Part shown: positions 57,905-64,000 of the stretch, in pieces
How the letters are laid out: every line of letters begins with the position of its first letter
How positions within the stretch are numbered: position 1 is the stretch's first letter
Assembly: GCA_039621445.1 (NCBI GenBank)
Contig: CP154954.1
Location: forward strand, 30,570,395 to 30,634,394
Length of the DNA: 64,000 nt
Source: Euglena gracilis
Taxonomy: Eukaryota > Euglenida > Euglenophyceae > Euglenales
Reading direction: 5' to 3'
Program-made: the position numbers and the translations under genes
Notes under the pieces: model-generated
Seen by the model: only the letters and a program-made list of their open reading frames with translations
Databases searched by the model: none
Told to the model about the DNA's origin: nothing

Positions 57905-59965
57905 GCTTTCGCCGGGTAGGCAGTTGCTTAGGTAAGGAAAAATCTTTAGAGTAACAAAACCATTTGCCCCAATTTGCCTGATTGTTCACAAAACACAAAG
58001 CAAGCTGACTTTGAATGATTTTTCTTAGCCGTTCGGTTCAGGGAGCTTTTCTCCATTTTGAGCGACGGGATTGAGAACTTCAGAAAGACAAAGGAACAGT
58101 ACTGCCTGTGAGGAAAAGAGACCACGCAAGCACGTGTGATACGTGTCCCGCCATCACATAGGATCTGCCACGGTTGTCTGGCTTCCTCAAACACAGCCGT
58201 CAGGTTGTTACAGATGCAGCCTCTGCAGGGTTGTCACATAGTTTGGATCGTGCCTGCCGCACACCTCTCCTGCCGAATTGGCTCCGGAGAATCATGAATC
58301 ACGGCATGACACGGAAAGACAGGCTTGGGGACGTATTACGACCCCATACAGTACGCGCGGAATGTGTGCCGCATATGCCTGTACAGTTCCAACCGGGGAA
58401 TTCTCCACAGGTCTCTTATTATCACGCAGGGATATTTTTTTTATCTGGCTAGCCACTCTGCCCATGATGTTTATGGGAGAAGCTGCAATGGTTCCTCGAG
58501 GAAGGAGCGAGTGCAACCAACACTGCAGTTCCTTACTCGATGGGTTCGGGACTGGGTACCACCATGTTTCTAATACGAAACGCCAGAAACCTGGGAGGTG
58601 GATCGACTCGCACCTGAACCCCCACTCAAATGATCCTGGTGGGATACCCCTTGGACCCCCGCTATGATTACTGGCGGTTGAAAAGAGTTTAATGCCGAAA
58701 CGGAATCATATGCTCTCAGTTGAGGTAATTGCCTTCATTTCAGTTTTCCTCTCTCCCACAGAATCGCTACACCGGTAGCGTAACCCGATAAACAGGCCTG
58801 CCTGGATACACCCAGGTCTGACCCCCCCCTCCCCGTTCTCGGCCCCTTTTAGTGACTACACCGATGCCTCACCTCACACCCAATCAATGTGCGGACGGAA
58901 ACAGTCTGCACGAGGTTAGCACCTATTATCTCGCCGTGTACTTTTTGTTGATGTGAAGACCCTGGCAGCCAGTAAATGCTGGCAAGCCGCCAAGTGGCAC
59001 ACAGCGCACAGCACACAGCACTCATGACGTAATAATAGGCCAAAGTTGTCACATTTCGGCCTTAAAGCTCCATAAGGCTGCCAGACAGTAAAAATTGTTT
59101 TTGGCCTAAGCCAGTCTCTTATTACTCACCACTTTCTCCACACCCCTGCAAAGATGTCGCCGGCAATCGGTTCTGCAAGTACGCTTTTTTGTCCTAGTTC
59201 CGTTAAAACCGCCCAGGCGCCATATCCGGGTATGACCATATGAGCTAACGCCCCCCCCCCCTCCTTCGACAGCTCTCCCTATGGGTTTCCAGCAAATACG
59301 CTAGACCAACACCGTGTGCCTTTTGCACACCCGGATGGATGGCATGCTTTGAAAAGAAACCTGCCAGCCCTTTTTCACGCAGTGATCTTCTCTACACTCC
59401 TAAGCTGATACAGTTAATAAGCAACCGCAAAAACGGGCTTTCCTTTTTGCACGTTTTTGGTTTTGTGTTGCACCTTTGTGGAGAAAAGAGATCCCGTGTT
59501 CCAGAAAGCATAATCTAACCGGGACTGTGACTGAAATCCTGACAGGACCTGGGACGACCTAGTCCAGGATGAAAAAGGGCATATCCCTGGGAAGGAGATG
59601 TGTACCAGGCACGATCCAAGCTCTGAGGAAAATCTGTAGAGTCTGGATCTGTCACAATCTGGCGGCTGTGTATGAGCACAGCTTGACCATCGTGGCAGAT
59701 CCTATGGGATGTCGCTACACATATCACACGTGCTCGAGTGATACCTTTTCCTTGCACGCAGTATTCTTTTACACCACACACGTTCTCGATTTCGTCACTG
59801 AAGAGAAAACATCTCCCTGAAGCGGACGGTCAAGGAAAATACATTATCAAACACTATCTTGTTCTTTGCCCTGCAAAGAGGAAATTGGGACAAATGGCCT
59901 TTGTTACCCAGATGACTTTTACACACCAAAATAGGTGCGCACCAGGCGAAAGGCAAATAGGCAAA
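57905..59965. repeat. Foldback element with ~370-bp arms
   Basis: Left arm about 57,905-58,275 and right arm about 59,595-59,965 are inverted copies. They share CTTTCGCC, CCATTTG.CCCAATTT, GCACGTGTGATA.GTG, ATAGGATCTGCCACG, CACAGCCG.CAG.TTGT and CTTGGATCGTGCCTG phrases at roughly 70-75% identity by eye. The 1.3-kb interior has no recognised gene. It is a candidate non-autonomous transposon. Confidence 0.7.
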
Positions 59966-60480
59966 AGGCAAAAGGCAAAAGGCAAAAGCAAAAAGGAATA
60001 TCCGTGGAAAATGGGAAGCTTTGGACGAACACTGTTAACCCTTTGTGGAAGAAATAATTTTCACAAGTGCCTCCTGTACCCCCAGCCCGCTTCCCGCTCT
60101 CACCACAGCAAGACCATGTTCCTCTCCATTGTACTCATACGTTGCAGCAGTACACGGCCCCATCCTGCTCCAGACGTACGGCCTGAAGTCAGCCTGCAAT
60201 CGTTGTTATTTTTTTGGCACTCACCATCCAATTCACGGTTTCTTCTGCTGCCTGACGCAATTTTGAAACCTCCACCACCTCGGTCCACTTGTAACCCAGT
60301 CGCCCCTTTATTCTCCCTCTTATGGCCTTCCAGACGACCCCAAGGATCTCGTGTTGTTCAACCCACCGAGCTGCCAAAAAAACTCACTTCATCTCGTGTT
60401 ACTCATCTGCCAAATTCCCGTACATCTCCCACCAACCCTCAGATTTAGCCTTGAACTTCCACATACCTAAATTTTCCGCG
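59966..60480. other. No gene recognised
   Basis: A small AGGCAAA-type repeat lies at 59,947-59,992. Helical-looking minus frames at 60,100-60,377 have no recognised family. Confidence 0.4.
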
Positions 60481-61440
60481 TTTTTTTCTCACCACATTCA
60501 CAACGCAAACCCACGGTGTTTCTCGCAGCCAATTTCTGGATACCTACCACCCCTGGTGTCCGACCAACCAGACATCTGGATTACAACCACCCCGTGGTGT
60601 TTTACCCACTTAACCACTCTCTGGGGTTCAACCCACCAAACTTATGGAACCACCCATGGTGTCTTACCCACCGGATATCGGTAAAACCCTAACCACCCTT
60701 GGGTGGCCAACCTGCCAAACATCCAACCTGGAGTGCCCAAACTGTCGAACTTCCAACCAACCCAACGTGTCCTCTCCGCCGAGCATGTGGGCAGCTTACC
60801 CCCCCACACACACGTTTTTCTGCTTTAACCTGTAGCTTTACGGATTACCACAACCCACATAACTTCCAAATAATCAAACCACAAAATTTTTTTCTTACAA
60901 TTATCGAATAAACCTGGCAAACCGTAGGTGCTTTACCCTCCGAAAAATAGATAACCCCCTTCCGGATGGTGTCCTACCCACCGAGCTCCTGGACCACTCC
61001 AAACACCCCATAATACTCCACCAACCGTATTCTGGGCGTCCTCCAACCACTCCATGGTTTTTCTCCACCCACGAGGTTTTATATAACCCCAGCCACCCTG
61101 CGGAGTCCAAGTCGTTCAGATACCGGAAAACCACAAGCGACCCATGGTACTCTACATGCTGAACTTTTTAGAAAATTCAACCACCCGTGGTCTTCGACAC
61201 ATATCGATTACCAAATTTTAATGCACCAAAGTCCCGCAACACCAGAAGCCCCACCAGACCTTCTCCTACCCGAGTCAACCTTTCTACTGTGGTGCAATAC
61301 GCACCAACATACCGGACCTCTCCACCCCCAGTGCTATTCAACCTTAGCTACCGGACCACCCCAACTTTCGCATGGTGTACCACCCGCCAACTTTCTTGAT
61401 GCTACCATCCTCCAGGACGTCACAACCACGTAGTGACGTT
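60480..61440. repeat. Diverged minisatellite, ~55-bp period (ACCACCC.TGGTGT.TTACCCACC)
   Basis: Phrases such as ACCACCC.GTGGTGTTTTACCCAC, GGTGTCCTACCCACCGAGC and CCACCC.TGG.GT recur every ~50-60 bp on the plus strand throughout. The array ends about 35-70 bp before the gag frame at 61,475-61,514, so it may be part of the 5' LTR or leader of that element. Confidence 0.6.
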
Positions 61441-61474
61441 TTACCCTGTATACTCTGGGTAACCAAAACCCATC

Positions 61475-63740
61475 AAATTTAGGGGTAACTCAGCCCCCAA
61501 TGATATTCCACCCGTGAAGGAGGCGGAAGACAACGTGGTGATGGCGGGGAAGAGCGGCGTACCGACGAGTAGACTCGCCGAGCTGGTGGAGGTGGCGCAC
61601 CTCAGGGCCGCGGTGCAGGAGCTGCTGCAAGAGAAGGAGCGGCAGCGGGCCGAGAACGTCCAGCTGCAGGGTAAGATCAACGCCGTCGAGGTGCAGATGG
61701 CCGCCTTCACCGCCAAGGTGGAGGCGACGGCGGTGGCGCAGGGCAAGGCGGTGGCGGTGACGCCGCGCCTGGTGGAGCAGCTGCAGTATCAGCAGGCCGA
61801 GAACGCCTGGCTGAAGGAGCAGGTCAAGTTCCTGGTGGCGCAGGTGTCCTCCCTCACCACCAAGGTGGAGGCAGCCGCGGCCAAGGAGCCGAGCTGCCGC
61901 CGCTGATCGTGGGGAGGATCCAGAAGGTGGAGACGGAGATCCAGAAGGTGGGAGCCCAAGCCCAAGGGCTAACCGTGGCCGTGCAACGGCTTGCAGCGGA
62001 CAGCCCCGGTGATAAGATCTGGGTGGTGGAGACCGAAGTGCAGAAGGTGAACGTCCACACGCAAGCCGTGGTGATGGCCGTGCAGCGGCTGGATCATATC
62101 GTCTCGAAGGTGATCGTATCCTCCCAAGCCAAGGCGGTGCAGGTCATGCCCGCCAAGGCTCCGCCACCCCCGGCCGAGCAGCAGCCGGTGCCGGTGGCAC
62201 TGCAGTCAGTGCCACAGGACAGAACGGTCCAGATGGAGAAGCCCATGCACGAGGGGTCCGCGGTGCGGGAGAAGCCGTTGTCCACCCTCCGACCAGCTCT
62301 CCGGCTCGTCCGGAAGCAGGACGCGGCGGGAGGGGGCGGGGTGCCGTCCCTCTCCATTGCCCGCCTGACCACGCCGTCCACCGTCCCCGTCGCCAGCGCG
62401 TCCGCGGTGCGAGAGGTCCGCATCGCCCCGGTGCAGGCCCAGCCAGCGGCCCTGCACTTCCTCCCGGCGCCGCTGGTGGACTCCGTCATCGGCCTCCACC
62501 CGGGCCGGTTCTCCGGGCATCCGGAGGAATGGCCGCAGTGGCGGAGGCGGTGGCTCGGGAACTCGAGCAGGCGTGGCCATCCATCACGTCAGCCCAGCGT
62601 CTCGCCATGTTCCGCGCGGCTTTGGACGAGGCCACGGTGCTGATGCTGGACGAGGAGATCGAGACCAAGGGAGAGGTGGAGTATGCCGTGGTGTTCGCGG
62701 AGGTGGACCTGGCGAACGGCGTTGAGGACAAGGAGGTCCTGCGGCGGCGAATGACGAAGCTGAAGCTGGTGACGAGCGGGAAGCTGACCGAGAAGTCCTG
62801 GAGGGAGTATTACGCGCAGATGGCGTCCTTCGCGAGGCAGGTGGGCATGGAGGAGCAGGAGCTGGGGAAGCTCCTCGTGGAGGCCATGCCCCTCCACCCC
62901 TGGCGCCGGAAGGTGGCGCAAGAGTAGGACAAGCGGGTGGACCACCGGTCCATCGTGCTGGAGGGCCTGCCGATGGACACGACGGTGGAGGAGGTAAAGG
63001 AGATGATCAAGCAAGAGACCACAGTGGCCCCCGCCTCAGTGCGGAAGGCGGGGCGCCGCTTCGTGGTGATGCCAGTGGGCGACGGCACCGCACCCTGGTG
63101 AAGGCCGTGTACAACCGCCAGCGGCTCGAGGGCGGCAGCACCGTCACGGTGACGGCCGACTCGTGCGACCTACCGGCGAAGGACATCCACAACCTCATGG
63201 TGAGATGGCTGCGGATGGAGGCGAAGATGGCCCCCGAGAAGGAGAAGGAGATCCCGGAGAAGTGGCCTGTACCACGGTGGCAGCGGGACGTGGAGGTCGA
63301 CGACACCACCGTGGAGCCGTACATCCAATAGGTGGAGAAGACGAATGTGCCGCCGAAGAAGGAGAAGCAAGCGCAGCAACCACGCCCGCTGACGCCGCCG
63401 GTGCCCGCGCCCCAAGGCAAAGGACAAGGCCAAGAGGGACGTGGGTACCCGGAGCAGTGGTCATCGAGCCCATGGACGAGTGAAGAAGGAAAAGGAAAGG
63501 GTGGATACCAAGCCGAGCAGTGGTCATCGAGTGCATGGCAAGGAAATGAAGGAAAAGGAAAAGGTGGTGGGTACCAAGGCGAGCAGTGGACATCGAATGC
63601 CCCAAGACAAGATGAAGGCGAAGGAAAAGGCAAGGCGAAAGGTGGAGCCAAAGGATATCAAGGAAAATGAAAGTCCAAGGGCAAAGGCAAGGACGGCAAG
63701 AGCAACGTCTCGGCCGTCCAGGAGCAGTATCATGAGTGAC
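61475..63740 (+). pseudogene. GC-rich retrotransposon gag, lightly damaged
   Basis: The chain runs through three frames. Region 1 (61,514-61,906) is coiled coil (LRAAVQELLQEKERQRAENV...). Region 2 (61,909-62,560) has QKVETEIQKV repeats, a Pro/Val linker and GRFSGHPEEWPQWRRRW (capsid start). Region 3 (62,529-62,927) is capsid-like (KSWREYYAQMASFARQVGME; PLHPWRRKV). Region 4 (62,928-63,250) is RRM-like (RSIVLEGLPMDTTVEEVKEM ... RRFVVMPVG ... VKAVYNRQRLEGGSTVTVTA). Region 5 (63,395-63,735) is Gly/Lys-rich, with GYQAEQWSS repeats. There are shifts near 61,900, 62,545 and 63,095 and stops at 62,925, 63,329 and 63,668. Strong G/C third-position bias and little damage suggest a recent insertion. Confidence 0.75.
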
Positions 63741-64000
63741 GGGGCCACCCAGGCCCCAGGGATGGGGGTCTGGTGTTTCACACCCGTGCTGCCATGTCCC
63801 ACGGCAGTACTGGGGTGAAGCGGATACCCCCGCCCCGGGCCAGTTTCCGGCGTAGGATCGTTTTTTGGCTCCTCGAGCCGACTTGTGTCGGAAATTTTTT
63901 CCCATTCTGCACTCCCCTGTGGCCGAAACTGGGCCATCATTTACAAGGAGAAACTTCCCAGTGGACCCTCCCCGACCCCTGAGGGGGGTGCCACTGGGAT
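63741..64000. other. Sequence downstream of gag; window ends
   Basis: No domain is recognised. The protease and polymerase of this element, if present, would lie beyond the window. Confidence 0.4.

Overview
This window is nuclear DNA of a eukaryote, most likely an alga or another protist. The evidence is one gene split into many small GC-rich exons with canonical GT...AG introns, long dinucleotide microsatellites, poly-C/poly-G runs, and dense Ty3/gypsy and DIRS retrotransposon debris. Nothing looks bacterial: there are no operons, no ribosome-binding-site pattern and no tightly packed open frames. The lineage cannot be fixed from the sequence. Methyltransferase genes inside retrotransposons have been reported, as I recall, from dinoflagellates and charophytes, which is suggestive only.

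Region 1 (about 2.5-19 kb, + strand) is a host gene for a family X DNA polymerase of the lambda type. A BRCT-like segment is followed by the 8-kDa domain, helix-hairpin-helix motifs, the palm with GSYRRG and GDVDIL, the thumb, and a C-terminal segment. At least eight consecutive exon joins keep the reading frame with GT/AG borders. Introns carry inserted repeats: a long (GT)n tract, a (CT)n tract, several foldback elements with inverted arms, and tandem arrays.

Region 2 (about 19-35 kb) is a graveyard of DIRS-type tyrosine-recombinase retrotransposons. Pieces of gag, reverse transcriptase, RNase H, a methyltransferase-like NPPW segment and the tyrosine recombinase can be recognised on both strands. 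Several copies are broken into oppositely oriented halves. A shared terminal sequence, CAGCCAACTCCGGCGA, marks ends near 21.1, 21.5, 30.1, 30.35 and 34.6 kb. A minus-strand Ty3/gypsy fragment (integrase C-terminus plus chromodomain, then a gag-like region) is embedded at 24-26.6 kb.

Region 3 (about 36-57 kb) holds at least three chromodomain-type Ty3/gypsy elements. The fullest runs from about 47.2 to 55.3 kb (+) in the order gag, cytosine-methyltransferase-like domain, aspartic protease, reverse transcriptase, RNase H, integrase, chromodomain. A second + copy (36-39.3 kb) keeps gag, the same methyltransferase-like domain and protease, but the catalytic cysteine codon is a stop. A minus-strand copy (46.9 down to 41.6 kb) is split inside RNase H by a later insertion. 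Two 0.85-kb repeat copies in opposite orientation (45.4-46.2 and 56.2-57.05 kb) bracket the fullest element.

Region 4 (57-64 kb) contains a minus-strand gag fragment with a degenerate zinc knuckle, a 2-kb foldback, a 55-bp-period minisatellite, and a GC-rich, relatively young gag gene (61.5-63.7 kb). That gag has coiled-coil, capsid-like, RRM-like and glycine/lysine-rich repeat regions.

Nearly all transposon genes are broken by frameshifts and stops. All identity statements are by eye; no alignment or database search was run.
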